A stretch of 35,643 nt of DNA from Armatimonadota bacterium (GTDB lineage: Bacteria; Armatimonadota; JAAZEB01), in the NCBI GenBank assembly GCA_012512505.1, contig JAAZEB010000082.1:1-35643 (forward strand). Direction: 5' to 3'. The position numbers were made by a program, and so were the translations under genes. Below the pieces are notes generated by a model. That model had not been told where the DNA came from. It made no database searches and saw only the letters and a program-made list of their open reading frames with translations. The stretch's first letter is position 1, and the number at the start of each line of letters is the position of its first letter. This document shows, one piece after another, positions 1 through 7,955 of the stretch.

Positions 1-282
1 CTCTCCTTCTTCCCCTCTGGCGCCGGGCAGCCGGCACAGCCGGGCGCCCTCCTTAGCGACGACAGCGTGCTACTCACCGCCCTGAAACAGGCGGAAGAGA
101 GCAATGACCTGATCGTGCGCCTCTTCGAGCCAACCGGGCAAGCACGCGTCACCACCCTTTCCCTCCCCGCGCTAGGCATGGAGACGGAGGTATCCCTCTC
201 CCCCTTCGAGATCAAGACGCTGAAGGTCGAGGTGCAGACGCGGCGGTTCGTGGCGGTAGACCTGCTCGAGCGAGGCATCTAG
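1..282 (+). CDS. GH38 alpha-mannosidase, C-terminal end (partial)
   Basis: The frame is open from base 1, so the start lies outside the window; 93 C-terminal residues are present. The readable tail (VLLTALKQAEESNDLIVRLFE, in pieces, then SPFEIKTLKVEV) matches the closing beta-domain of glycoside hydrolase family 38 alpha-mannosidases. In that family a conserved 'LTALK-AE' strand precedes a 'PFEIKTL' strand near the C terminus. The family removes alpha-linked mannose from glycans; the catalytic domain is not in this window, so activity cannot be judged. The gene converges on the pseudopilin gene ending at 494, with a C/G-rich repeat between them. The family call rests on this short C-terminal signature only. 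Confidence 0.66.
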   Translation, partial: LSFFPSGAGQPAQPGALLSDDSVLLTALKQAEESNDLIVRLFEPTGQARVTTLSLPALGMETEVSLSPFEIKTLKVEVQTRRFVAVDLLERGI

Positions 283-306
283 GGGTGCGGGGGGAGGCCC
301 CCCTAG

Positions 307-490
307 CCCCCCGAAATCGGGGGGAACTGTCTCAGTGGTCAGGAAGTGCCCCCCAGCCTTGGGGGGTAGGGGGGCTACACCGCTTCCCCCCAGCATTGGG
401 GGGCCAGGGGGGCCAAACCGCTTCCCCCCAGCATTGGGGGGCCAGGGGGGCCAAACCGCTTCCCCCCGGATTCAGGGGGCCAGGGGGCTA
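307..490. repeat. C/G-rich tandem hairpin repeat, about 38-bp unit
   Basis: Between two convergent genes lies an array with units starting near 354, 391, 429 and 467 (period 37-38 bp, last unit partial). The two middle copies are almost identical. Each unit holds a run of six C, a 5-6 base centre (AGCATT or a variant) and a run of six G, so each can form a short hairpin, then GGCC-rich sequence and CAAACCGCTT. A separate palindrome, CCCCCCGA / TCGGGGGG, sits at 307-324. The array may help end transcription from both sides, but no U-tract is present. No protein-like reading is convincing. Confidence 0.75.
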
Positions 491-493
491 ATC

Positions 494-1159
494 TTAGTCC
501 GGCTGAACCGACCACATACTCGGCTTGGTGCTGCCAATGCGGACGGTCTTGACGTGCCCGTCGGCATAAAGGACGTTGAAGCTGTCGTTGTGACGGTTCG
601 CCGGCAGCGACCAGGGGCCGTAGTCGGTGTTGGCCTCGTTCCACAGCTCGGGGCCATGGGCGTCGAAGAGCCAGATGGTGCCGCTGGGGTCCTGGATGGC
701 TGCGGTGGAAACCATGCGCAAGCCGTACTTGCCGGCGAAGCTGGGAGTCATGGTCCAGTAGCCCGGGTCAACGTGGTTGTAGCCGTAGCTCATCGGCTTG
801 GTGCCGTTGCGCCAGTGGTTACGTGGCGCCGAGAACCCAGTCTCGTCGTAGAAGCCGGAGGGGCAAATCACCACCTCGCGGTTCTTCGTATACGGCAGCA
901 GGAGATCGTCGAACCAGTCGAGCTGGCTGACATCGCCCCAGACGCCCTGGTACATGTAGCAGGGGCAGATCATCTCGTCGTAGTCCTGCGAGTACATCAT
1001 CATCGCTGAGCCGAGCTGCTTCAGGTTGCTCTGGCAGGTCGCTTTGCGAGCGTTCTCACGCGCGCGGGCGAAAACAGGAAAGAGGATGGCCGCCAAGATG
1101 GCGATAATCGCAATGACGACCAGCAACTCGATGAGGGTGAAACCATCTCTTCTTCTCAT
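494..1159 (-). CDS. Pseudopilin-like secreted protein with H-X9-DG motif
   Basis: This is a 221-residue protein with a type IV pilin/type II secretion pseudopilin N terminus: MRRRDG, then [18 protein letters not shown] as the methylated hydrophobic helix, with cleavage expected after Gly6. [13 protein letters not shown] and a Cys-x-SN-x-KQLG segment follow, then [10 protein letters not shown]. Near the C terminus, [12 protein letters not shown] is an exact H-X9-DG motif. I chose the ATG at 1159 because AGGAGG lies 7 bases upstream and the leader is then the usual length; the longer reading frame adds 44 unlikely residues. The family is very expanded in Armatimonadota and Planctomycetota, and its precise role (surface fibre, secretion or sensing) is not established. 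It has its own promoter module at 1274-1328. Confidence 0.9.
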   Translation of the reverse strand: MRRRDGFTLIELLVVIAIIAILAAILFPVFARARENARKATCQSNLKQLGSAMMMYSQDYDEMICPCYMYQGVWGDVSQLDWFDDLLLPYTKNREVVICPSGFYDETGFSAPRNHWRNGTKPMSYGYNHVDPGYWTMTPSFAGKYGLRMVSTAAIQDPSGTIWLFDAHGPELWNEANTDYGPWSLPANRHNDSFNVLYADGHVKTVRIGSTKPSMWSVQPD

Positions 1160-1182
1160 AACTGGCCTCCTAACACGCCAAC

Positions 1183-1227
1183 ACGCTCCTGGAGCGGCCC
1201 TCCGACGCGGTGGGCACTCAGGAGCGT
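1183..1227 (-). promoter_or_regulatory. Hairpin in the pseudopilin 5' leader
   Basis: A 9-bp perfect inverted repeat (ACGCTCCTG at 1183-1191, CAGGAGCGT at 1219-1227) lies in the leader between the promoter at 1274 and the ribosome site near 1165. A competing small palindrome, CGCTCC-T-GGAGCG, occupies 1184-1196, so two folds are possible. Whether it controls translation is unknown. Confidence 0.35.
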
Positions 1228-1273
1228 AGAACAGCAGTGGGCTGCGCAGATGTTCCCCCTGGCAGCCCTTTTT

Positions 1274-1328
1274 ATTGTAGCGTGTGAACATTAGAATAGG
1301 ATTAGAGACACATTAGAGTTCTCTAATG
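1274..1328 (-). promoter_or_regulatory. TCTAAT-box promoter module, copy 1
   Basis: Read on the minus strand from 1328, TCTAAT boxes start at 1317, 1306 and 1295, exactly 11 bp apart. An inverted box (ATTAGA) lies at 1327-1322, making the perfect palindrome CATTAGAG-TT-CTCTAATG at 1311-1328. TACAAT at 1279-1274 is a good -10 hexamer, ten bases after the last box. There is no -35 hexamer: boxes two and three lie where sigma would contact DNA. An ungapped second copy at 7956-8010 has 42 of 55 bases identical and also precedes a pseudopilin gene. I infer an activator or repressor array; the protein that binds it is unknown. Confidence 0.8.
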
Positions 1329-1447
1329 AAAGCGAGGGGCCGGCGAGTGCCGCTCCGGGGCACCGCCTGGGGGCTTGGGGAGCGGTGTTAGAGCGCCTCC
1401 GGTCGGGGAACGACTCCTGGGAAGAGGCGTTCGCGGAGGAATGGAAC

Positions 1448-2758
1448 GTGCCTGAGGGGGTCGCGCTAGAGCTCACGATCGTTCTGGCGCTCATTCTGGC
1501 CAACGGCATCTTCGCCGCGGCGGAGATGGCCCTGGTCTCGGCTCGCCGCAGCGTGCTGCAGCGCCGCGCGGAGGAGGGCGACGCCGGCGCCCGGGCGGCG
1601 CTGGCGCTGGTCGATGCGCCCAACGACTTCCTCGCCACGGTGCAGATCGGGATCACTTTCGTGGGCACGTTTGCCGGCGCTTTTGGCGGCGCCAGTGCCG
1701 TGCGCGCGCTGGCCCCCTGGCTGCGCAACCTGGGCCTGCCCCTGATTAGCTCCTACGCCCACTCCGTGGCCCTGGCGCTGGTGGTGCTCCTGATCACCTA
1801 CCTCACGCTCGTGGTAGGCGAGTTGGTGCCGAAGCGGATCGCCCTGCGCGATCCTGACCGACTGGCGCTCCGCCTGGCCCGGCCGATGCGGCGGTTGGCC
1901 CGCCTGACGCGGCCGCTGGTCCGCCTGCTCGGCGCTTCCACCGACGCGCTGCTGCACCTTCTGGGCTACCGTACGCCGCGCGCCGAGCCGGAGACCACTG
2001 AGGAGATCGGCTATCTGCTGGAAACCGGCATTCGCCGCGGCGAGATCGAGCCGGTGGAGGCGGAGCTGGTGGAGGAGGTCTTCCGCTTCACCGAGACGCG
2101 CGCTCGTGACGCGATGACGCCGCGGCCCGACATGGTGGCCCTCCCCGATGATGCCACCCCCGAGCAGGTGCTCCGCCTCAGCTTGACCAGTGGCTGCTCG
2201 CGCATCCCGATCTACCACGACACCCCGGATCAGGTGGTGGGCTTCATCCACGCCCGCGACCTGCTGGGCCTGTGCCTTGGGGAGGAGACGCCGCCACTGG
2301 CCGACCTGCTGCGCGAGCCGCTTTACGTGCCGGAATCGATCACCATTGCCGCGCTGCTCTCCCGCTTCCGCCAGGAGCGCGCCCACCTGGCCGTCGTCCT
2401 GGACGAGTTCGGGCTTACCTCCGGCATCATCACCCTGGAAGATGTGCTGGAGCAGTTGGTGGGCGAGATCGAAGAGGAGCACCGGCCTGAGGAGACGCCC
2501 GTCGTGCAGCGCTCGCCCAACTCCTGGCTGGTGGATGGCGCCGCCAGTCTGGAGGACCTGCGCGATACGCTGCCGATCACCGAATGGCCGGAGCGCGACC
2601 GTCTCGGCTACACCACCCTTGCCGGCTTCCTGCTGGCGCGCCTGGGCCACATCCCTCGTCGCGGCGAGGCGGTGGAGTGGCAAGGCTACCGCCTGGAGGT
2701 GATCGACATGGACGGGCGGCGCATCGATCAGGTATTGGTCACGGCGCTGGGAGAGTGA
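1448..2758 (+). CDS. CorC/HlyC (CNNM-type) membrane protein with CBS pair
   Basis: This 436-residue protein has the order of the UPF0053/CorC family. A DUF21 (CNNM) transmembrane domain fills roughly residues 1-180 (ANGIFAAAEMALVSARR near the N terminus). A CBS pair follows at about 200-320 (MTPRPDMVALPDDAT, then SRIPIYHDTPDQVVGFIHARDLL), and a CorC_HlyC C-terminal domain at about 345-430. The family is linked to magnesium or cobalt efflux or to control of divalent-cation transport. The GTG at 1448 is preferred because GGAGGA lies at 1435-1440, seven bases upstream. An upstream GTG at 1385 extends the frame by 21 residues that look non-coding. Confidence 0.9.
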   Translation: MPEGVALELTIVLALILANGIFAAAEMALVSARRSVLQRRAEEGDAGARAALALVDAPNDFLATVQIGITFVGTFAGAFGGASAVRALAPWLRNLGLPLISSYAHSVALALVVLLITYLTLVVGELVPKRIALRDPDRLALRLARPMRRLARLTRPLVRLLGASTDALLHLLGYRTPRAEPETTEEIGYLLETGIRRGEIEPVEAELVEEVFRFTETRARDAMTPRPDMVALPDDATPEQVLRLSLTSGCSRIPIYHDTPDQVVGFIHARDLLGLCLGEETPPLADLLREPLYVPESITIAALLSRFRQERAHLAVVLDEFGLTSGIITLEDVLEQLVGEIEEEHRPEETPVVQRSPNSWLVDGAASLEDLRDTLPITEWPERDRLGYTTLAGFLLARLGHIPRRGEAVEWQGYRLEVIDMDGRRIDQVLVTALGE

Positions 2759-2772
2759 CGGCAGCGGCACTC

Positions 2773-3156
2773 CTACTCGCCGGTGATCACGCCCGTTTCC
2801 ACCAGGGTGTAGGTCCGCATATGTGACTTCGGCGGCTCCGCCACGATGGTGTAGGTATCCGTGTCGACGGTGGAGCGGAAGACGTAGTCGCTGTTGGGAT
2901 CACTCTCCCCTTCAGCCACCGGGCTGGCGCCGGCTGCCGCTAATGCGTCGAGATTTCCGTAGCTGCCCAACTGGGTCTTGCGCTGCACCTCCGCTTTCTG
3001 GAGGCTGCGCAGTACCTGCATCGCCGCGCTCTCGCAACTGGCCTGGCGGGCACGCAGCAACGGGCGGATTGCCACGCTGGCCAGTACGGCGATGATGGCG
3101 ATCACGACGAGCAGCTCGATCAGGGTAAAGGCGCGACACCTTCCGGGCCGCAGCAT
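2773..3156 (-). CDS. Small type II secretion/type IV pilin-like protein
   Basis: This is a 127-residue protein with a pseudopilin N terminus: MLRPGRCRA, then [21 protein letters not shown]. It lacks [13 protein letters not shown] and H-X9-DG, so it belongs to a different branch from the genes at 494, 8225 and 35143. The segment LRSLQKAEVQRKTQLGSYGNLDALAAAG is typical of minor pilins in which an alpha-helix leads into a small beta-domain. The C terminus (DTDTYTIVAEPPKS) looks like a beta-hairpin. The ATG at 3156 has GGAAGGA upstream at workable spacing; ATGs at 3165 and 3180 are alternatives. It converges with the CorC-type gene, only 14 bases from its stop. One Cys follows the leader (RCRA), unusual right before the cleavage site. 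Confidence 0.8.
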   Translation of the reverse strand: MLRPGRCRAFTLIELLVVIAIIAVLASVAIRPLLRARQASCESAAMQVLRSLQKAEVQRKTQLGSYGNLDALAAAGASPVAEGESDPNSDYVFRSTVDTDTYTIVAEPPKSHMRTYTLVETGVITGE

Positions 3157-3529
3157 GTCGTCCATCCTTCCCCGCGGCATCCTGCGCCACGCTCGGCTCC
3201 GACGGCGCGACGGCGCGGCGGCACGCGGCTCCGCTATCAGACCATTCGGCACCTTGGTCCCGCTGGTTAAGCGGAGTATCCGGATGATCCCATGCCGGGA
3301 AGGCGGGCGGCTGCCGAGGGCTACCCCGGCCGACGAATGGTACCCCCGCCGCCGTGATCACTTTCGAGCAGTGCAACCCCGCGAAGCAGCTTTCCCATGT
3401 TTACCAGCCCCCCCAGGATGGGAAAGGAAGTAGACGGCCGCTGTGGGGACGCGAGAGCGCCTACATGCCGGCCCGAACGACTGGCTGGCGGCAAGCCGTG
3501 CGACTGTTGATGAAGGGAGGCAACCACTG
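3157..3529. other. Divergent intergenic region with one inverted repeat
   Basis: These 373 bases separate the divergent pseudopilin and CBM48 genes and should hold both promoters, but I cannot identify convincing -35/-10 pairs. A 9-bp inverted repeat (CTTTCCCAT at 3390-3398, ATGGGAAAG at 3418-3426) encloses a run of seven C and could be an operator or hairpin. No TCTAAT boxes are present. Open frames across it have no recognisable protein features. Confidence 0.4.
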
Positions 3530-3811
3530 ATGCCATCTACCGAAAAGGCAGCGCCCCCCCGCAAGCGCGTCTCGTTTAGCATCTACGCGCCGGACGCCCA
3601 GGATGTGGCTATTGCTGGTGATTTCAGCGACTGGGCCCCCAGACCGCTGAAGCGGGACGAGAGCGGGGAATGGAAGGCAACCCTCACTCTGCCTGCCGGC
3701 GTGTACCAGTACCGCTACTTCATTGATGGCAACTGGGTTGATGACCCGCAGTGTGACCAGCGCGCGCCCAACGCCTTCGGCACGCTGAACTGCGTCCGCA
3801 CTGTTGGGTGA
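3530..3811 (+). CDS. Small CBM48 / glycogen-binding-like domain protein
   Basis: This 93-residue protein consists almost wholly of one carbohydrate-binding module of the CBM48/AMPK-beta type, an early-set Ig fold found in isoamylases and branching enzymes. The signature is clear: VSFSIYAPDAQDVAIAGDFSDW at about residues 14-35, then WKATLTLPAGVYQYRYFIDG, and NWVDDPQC. The GDFSDW and Y-x-Y-x-F-x-(V/I)DG segments are the usual sugar-contacting strands. There is no signal peptide, so it is probably cytoplasmic and may bind glycogen or a partner enzyme. The ATG at 3530 has GGGAGG nine bases upstream. It is a single gene followed by a strong hairpin. Confidence 0.87.
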   Translation: MPSTEKAAPPRKRVSFSIYAPDAQDVAIAGDFSDWAPRPLKRDESGEWKATLTLPAGVYQYRYFIDGNWVDDPQCDQRAPNAFGTLNCVRTVG

Positions 3812-3836
3812 GCCAAGCCCGGTTTCCCCCATGATT

Positions 3837-3869
3837 AGGCCCGCCGATCTACTGCCGCTCGGCGGGCCT
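3837..3869. terminator. Hairpin, possible bidirectional terminator
   Basis: An 11-bp perfect stem (AGGCCCGCCGA at 3837-3847, TCGGCGGGCCT at 3859-3869) with an 11-base loop lies between the convergent CBM48 and FecR/TPR genes. It is 26 bases past the CBM48 stop. The T-run after it is very short on the plus strand and absent on the minus strand, so intrinsic termination is likely but not certain. Confidence 0.65.
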
Positions 3870-3900
3870 TCTGCTGCTCCGATGCTGCCGCGCGGGTGAG

Positions 3901-4932
3901 CTACTCCCGCCGCAGCGGCGGGTTGACCGGATCAACACCAGCAGCGGTGAAGTGCGCGGTGGCATCCAGGCCGACGTGCCGGCAGAGCCACCCCAACTCG
4001 AAGTGGATCCCCGGATCGTCGGGCCGAAGCGCCAGCGCCCGGCGGTAGTGGGCGATCGCCTCGCCCAGGAGGTCGTGCTTCGTGCAGAGCGAGGCCAGGA
4101 GGAGGGGCGCCGTGGCATCGCGGGGCGCGGTCCGCGCCAGCGCCCGCAGCGGCGCCTCGTCGCGTTCGAGCTGTTGGCACGACCGGGCATCGAGGAGTCG
4201 GAAGGTACCAGAGCTCTTCGGCAAAGGGATCCCCTGGGAGCACGGCTCGATCTCCCAGGCGTACTCCGTTCCCGGCTCTAGGTCAGGTGCGCCCTCCGGG
4301 TAGGCGGCCTGCGTCTGCGGGGTCTCCAGGGCGAACACCTCTCGCGGCGGCTCCTGCCCCCGGGCAAAGAGGCGCACCCGGTAGAGATCGGCATCGTCAC
4401 GCCCGGACCACCGCAGGGCCGGCCGGCGCTCGCGGATAGTAGGGCCCAGCGGCGAGAGAAGCGTCACCTCCGCCCGCAGCGCAATGGCCCCCGCCCGGCC
4501 CGCCGCCGACGAGTATCCGGCGGCCAGCTTTGGCCCGCCGCGGAAGGCCAGGATTCGACCGCTGCCGGTGGGCGCCCGCCCGCCCGAGGCCACGGTCACC
4601 CGTCGTGACCCGGGCAGCGGCTTCAGCGTTGACGCGGTGACGGTGCCCGCGCTTGCCGCCAGGAGCTGCTCGCGGTGGCCGTCGGCGAAGAAGACGAGGG
4701 AGGCGGTGGCGGCGCTGCCGGTGCGCACCTGGTCTCCCGCCCGCAGCAGCGCCATCAGGCTGGCGGCCTGCCAGCGTGCCTGGCCGGCGCGCCGCACCTC
4801 CACCGTGCCTTGCGCGTTGGTGAGCATTGCCGGCGCGGCGCCCGATGCCGCCTGTGCAGCGCCCGGCGCCATCTGCGCCGCCCCCACGCCACACAGCAGG
4901 CAGAGTAGCAGTCGGCCGCAGCCACTCTTCAT
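3901..4932 (-). CDS. Exported FecR-domain protein with C-terminal TPR
   Basis: This is a 343-residue protein. An N-terminal signal peptide (MKSGCGRLLLCLLCGVGAA...) ends near residue 28. A FecR-type domain at about 34-105 shows GTVEVRRAG-x-RWQAA, LRAGDQVRTG, ASLVFFADG and a short strand set. A beta-rich middle at about 150-245 reads 'RERRPALRWSG...YRVRLFARG...GTEYAWEIEP', as in FecR proteins that carry a fibronectin-like module. The C terminus at about 255-330 holds TPR-like helices (LLASLCTKHDLLGEAIAHYRRALALRPDDPGIHFELGWL, in pieces). FecR domains here are not linked to iron sensing, since no sigma factor or TonB receptor is nearby. ATG 4932 follows AGGAGG. It is probably periplasmic; function unknown. 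Confidence 0.82.
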   Translation of the reverse strand: MKSGCGRLLLCLLCGVGAAQMAPGAAQAASGAAPAMLTNAQGTVEVRRAGQARWQAASLMALLRAGDQVRTGSAATASLVFFADGHREQLLAASAGTVTASTLKPLPGSRRVTVASGGRAPTGSGRILAFRGGPKLAAGYSSAAGRAGAIALRAEVTLLSPLGPTIRERRPALRWSGRDDADLYRVRLFARGQEPPREVFALETPQTQAAYPEGAPDLEPGTEYAWEIEPCSQGIPLPKSSGTFRLLDARSCQQLERDEAPLRALARTAPRDATAPLLLASLCTKHDLLGEAIAHYRRALALRPDDPGIHFELGWLCRHVGLDATAHFTAAGVDPVNPPLRRE

Positions 4933-4965
4933 TGTGAACCTCCTGGAAAGCAGACCAGCGCCGCT

Positions 4966-5080
4966 GGAGCGCCGCAGCAATGCGGCCGGAAGGCCCGATT
5001 GCTCGGGCACTCCGTCAATCGCCCAAGAGAGGCCGCAGCAATGCGGCTTCCCAACCGCTGAAGCCCGATGGCGCGGCGGG
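4966..5080. repeat. Two degenerate copies of the folded dispersed repeat
   Basis: Copy one (about 4966-5013) keeps GCCGCAGCAATGCGGC, a 6-bp stem with a GCAA loop, then GCCCGATTGCTCGGGC and a closing GGCACTCC; the segment between the two hairpins is shortened. Copy two (about 5029-5080) keeps the first hairpin and the linker TCCCAACCGCTGAA, but its second hairpin is decayed (GCCCGATGGCGCGGC). The intact copies are at 14264-14481. These lie between htrA and the FecR gene, both on the minus strand. Confidence 0.8.
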
Positions 5081-5167
5081 GCGCCGATACACCGCCGGGC
5101 GCCCCGCCCATTCACGGTCTGGGCAGGGGCGCCCGGTATGCGAGGCACGGCGCTCGCCGACCGACCG

Positions 5168-6724
5168 TTAGTCGTCGAACGGCTTCACCGGCACAGTCTG
5201 GCCTTCACCCTGGCCACCGGGGCCCATCCGGTAGATGCGCAGGCCCACAATCTCACCGGCTTTGACGGCGTTGAGCGCCCGCTCGAAGGAGGCGCGATCG
5301 GTCACCGCGCGGCCGTTCACCCGCTGGATGATGTCACCGCGGGCCAGGCCGGCTTCCTCCGCCGGGCCGCCCGGCATCACCTGGACGATGATGACGCCCT
5401 TCACCTCTGCTGGCAGCCGCATCCCCTGCCGCACCGCCGGGGTGATCTCGCCGACGCGGATGCCCAGGCGCGCGCTCGGCTGCGAGTCGCTGCCGCCGGT
5501 GTTCGACGCCACCTGGCCATCCTGGGGGAACTCCGCCAGGGTGATCGGCACCGTCATCTCCTTGCCGCTGCGGATTAGCTTGAGCTGCACCTTGGTGCCC
5601 GGAGGCGTCGCGCTCGCCATCTCGACGAGATCGCTGGAGCTGCGCAACGGCTTGCCATCGAAGGCGATAATGACATCTTCCGCCTGAATCCCGGCCTTCG
5701 CCGCCGGCGTGTCTGGTGTTACCTCCTGGACGAAGACGCCCTGCTTCACCTTGGTCAACTGCTGGAAGTCGGGGGTAAGATCCGACACCTTCACGCCGAT
5801 GAAGCCATGGGAGACCTTCCCGGTGGCGATCAACTGCTCCATGATGCGCTTCGCCTTGTTGATCGGGATGGCGAAGCCGACGCCGGCGTTGGCGCGCAGG
5901 CCGCCGGTCGCAATCGCGGTGTTGATGCCGATCACCTCACCGCGGATGTTCACCAGCGCCCCACCGCTGTTGCCGGGGTTGATCGCCGCGTCGGTCTGGA
6001 TGAAGTTGGTGTAGTCGGTCGACTGAATGCGCTGCGAGCGGCCCAAAGCGCTCACCACGCCGACGGTAAAGGTGGAGGCGAGGCCGAAGGGCGAGCCGAT
6101 GGCAATCGCCCACTGGCCGACGCGCACCTTGTCCGAGTCACCCAGCCGGGCCTGATAGCGCGCCGCGTCCAACGGCTTCTCGGTGGTGACTTTCAGCACC
6201 GCCAGGTCGGTCTTCTGGTCTACGCCGCGCACGGTCACCTTGTCTTTGCCGCTGATCTCGGTGCCATCCTGGAGCACGACGCTGATCGTCACCCGCTCCC
6301 CATCCACCACGTGGGCATTGGTGAGGATGTAGGCCTGGTTGCCGTCCACCTTCACGATCACGCCAGAGCCGGTGCCCCCACCACCCCGCGGGGGCATCTG
6401 GGGCGGCACCTGGCCGAAGGGGAACTGGCGGAACAGATCGTCAAACGGGTTCTCCTCATCGCCGTCCTTGTCACCAGTGCCCGGCCGGGAGCGCTCCCGA
6501 CCCGTCTTGATCTGCACCACGACCGGTTCCACCGTGTCTGCAATGGCGCTGAAGGCCCCTTCGAGCGCCTCCAGGCTGCGAACGTGCTCGTCCGTGATTC
6601 CGGCGCGCTCCTGCGTGTAGGCGGGATGCCGGTCGAACGCCACATTCGCCAGCGAGATCGCCAGCGCCAGCAAGCTCACCAGCAGCGCCACTCCTCTGCT
6701 GCGTTGTCGGACGCTCCTCACCAT
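5168..6724 (-). CDS. htrA: HtrA/Deg family serine protease, two PDZ domains
   Basis: This 518-residue envelope protease has an N-terminal membrane segment at about residues 11-30. A trypsin-like domain at about 115-285 carries the full triad: His138 in TNAHVVDG, Asp173 in KTDLAVLKV and Ser253 in NPGNSGGAL. PDZ1 lies at about 300-390 (GFIGVKVSDLTPDF) and PDZ2 at about 420-515 (LGIRVGEITPAVRQ). A Gly/Pro-rich linker and an acidic stretch lie before the protease domain, where Deg proteins have their variable LA region. The family degrades or refolds damaged exported proteins. ATG 6724 has GGGGAGG seven bases upstream, which rejects a start nine codons earlier. A minus-strand extended -10 promoter lies at 6943-6948. 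Confidence 0.95.
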   Translation of the reverse strand: MVRSVRQRSRGVALLVSLLALAISLANVAFDRHPAYTQERAGITDEHVRSLEALEGAFSAIADTVEPVVVQIKTGRERSRPGTGDKDGDEENPFDDLFRQFPFGQVPPQMPPRGGGGTGSGVIVKVDGNQAYILTNAHVVDGERVTISVVLQDGTEISGKDKVTVRGVDQKTDLAVLKVTTEKPLDAARYQARLGDSDKVRVGQWAIAIGSPFGLASTFTVGVVSALGRSQRIQSTDYTNFIQTDAAINPGNSGGALVNIRGEVIGINTAIATGGLRANAGVGFAIPINKAKRIMEQLIATGKVSHGFIGVKVSDLTPDFQQLTKVKQGVFVQEVTPDTPAAKAGIQAEDVIIAFDGKPLRSSSDLVEMASATPPGTKVQLKLIRSGKEMTVPITLAEFPQDGQVASNTGGSDSQPSARLGIRVGEITPAVRQGMRLPAEVKGVIIVQVMPGGPAEEAGLARGDIIQRVNGRAVTDRASFERALNAVKAGEIVGLRIYRMGPGGQGEGQTVPVKPFDD

Positions 6725-6942
6725 GCACAACCTCCCCTTCGCTCTGCTCAAGCCCGGCCACTATTTGCACCAATGCCGGGGCATCGTTCCTTTCGCCGGG
6801 GATACCCGCGCCGTCGCGGCTCCCTACCCCTTTAGACCCACGGCGAGGCCATCCGTTCCGCTGCTCCGCCACCGCCCCGACGGACGGCGACTCCCCCACC
6901 CCATGGCTCGCCTCTGGGCGCGCTCAGATGGCCTGGCGCTTC

Positions 6943-6948
6943 ATTATA
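6943..6948 (-). promoter_or_regulatory. Extended -10 promoter for htrA
   Basis: On the minus strand, TGG-TATAAT reads into htrA. It is an extended -10 with a perfect hexamer in an otherwise GC-rich gap (6725-7058). No -35 match exists at 17 bp (GGCGAC). The implied leader is about 210 bases. I see no other feature in this 334-base gap. Confidence 0.55.
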
Positions 6949-7058
6949 CCACACCCTGGGCCACCGTCGCCTCTACCGCGCGGGGTTACTCGCACGCCCA
7001 GGTTCTGTTACGGTTGGGGACGCCTCCACGCGAAGCGGTGTTCACCAGCCGGCGGCAA

Positions 7059-7757
7059 CTACTCGCCCAGCGAGAGCGGGTTGAAGTGAGTGTCGGTATC
7101 GTAAACATCGAGGCCCTCGCGGCGCTTCAGGGCCCCCACGATGACGTAGGTGAGCGGGGTGGCCAGCGCCTCGTAGGCCGACTTCGCCAGCCACTGGGCG
7201 ACAACGGCGGCGAGGAGCCCGCCGGCGGGGATGGTGCCAGCAAACGCCACCGTCATGAAGAGGAGGGAGTCGAGGCCCTGGCCGACCAGGGTGGAACCGA
7301 TGGTGCGCATCCAGAGCCAGCGGCCGCGGGTGGCAACCTTCATCTTTGCCAGCACGAAGGCGTTGGCAAACTCGCCCACCAGGTAGGCCACGAACGAGGC
7401 GCCCAGCAGCCGCGGGGTGAACCCGAGGATGCGCTCGTAGGCGGCCTGGGCCTCCCAGAACGGGGCCGGGGGCAGAAGCTGGCCAACGACGATCGCCAGC
7501 ACGGCCAGGGCGTTGCAGGCAAACCCCAACCAGATCACCCGGCGCGCCTGACGAAAACCGTAAACTTCCGTCAGCACGTCGCCGAAGATGTAACTCACCG
7601 GGAAGACCACCGTGCCGGCCGGCAAGATGAACCCGAAGAGGCTCACCAACTTCACGCCGATGATGTTGGCCGTCACCAACGAGGTGACGAACAGCGCCGC
7701 GATGGCGACGAACAGCGCTGAATAGCCCTTCCCGGCGGCATTGGCGTGCTCGCTCAT
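7059..7757 (-). CDS. yhhQ: Queuosine precursor transporter (YhhQ/VUT family)
   Basis: This 232-residue protein is hydrophobic throughout, with about six membrane segments. The VUT/DUF165 signature is clear: TANIIGVKLVSLFGFILPAG, then FPVSYIFGDVLTEVYGF-x-QARRVIW near residues 45-75, and GQGLDSLLFMTVAFAG late. The family imports queuine or preQ0/preQ1-type bases for tRNA queuosine. The ATG at 7757 (MSEHANAAGKGYSAL) is the natural start; its ribosome site is weak (GGCAGGG). The longer frame upstream is GC-driven read-through. No other queuosine gene is in the window, and I did not find a convincing preQ1 riboswitch upstream. Confidence 0.92.
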   Translation of the reverse strand: MSEHANAAGKGYSALFVAIAALFVTSLVTANIIGVKLVSLFGFILPAGTVVFPVSYIFGDVLTEVYGFRQARRVIWLGFACNALAVLAIVVGQLLPPAPFWEAQAAYERILGFTPRLLGASFVAYLVGEFANAFVLAKMKVATRGRWLWMRTIGSTLVGQGLDSLLFMTVAFAGTIPAGGLLAAVVAQWLAKSAYEALATPLTYVIVGALKRREGLDVYDTDTHFNPLSLGE

Positions 7758-7955
7758 CAGCGGGCGGCCCTGCCGGTGGGAGAAGCCCAGCAGGTGTGGA
7801 GAGTGCGCGGACGTTCCATACCCTCTGCCTTCGCCCGGGGGCCGGGCCGCTCCTGCCGGGAACCCCGGTGCCCTGGAAGTCACGAAGAGGGGCAAGGCAA
7901 AGCCGGCGCCGCTGCAGGTCGGTCCACATCGTCCCCTGCCCCCGGCAAGCCTCTT

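Noticed and set aside
1385-1447. Earlier GTG start of the CorC-type gene
   Set aside because: No ribosome site there, and 21 extra residues unlike the family; GTG 1448 has GGAGGA at good spacing.
7758-7955. preQ1 riboswitch upstream of the YhhQ-type transporter
   Set aside because: No compact H-type pseudoknot with an A-rich tail can be seen in this GC-rich stretch on the minus strand.
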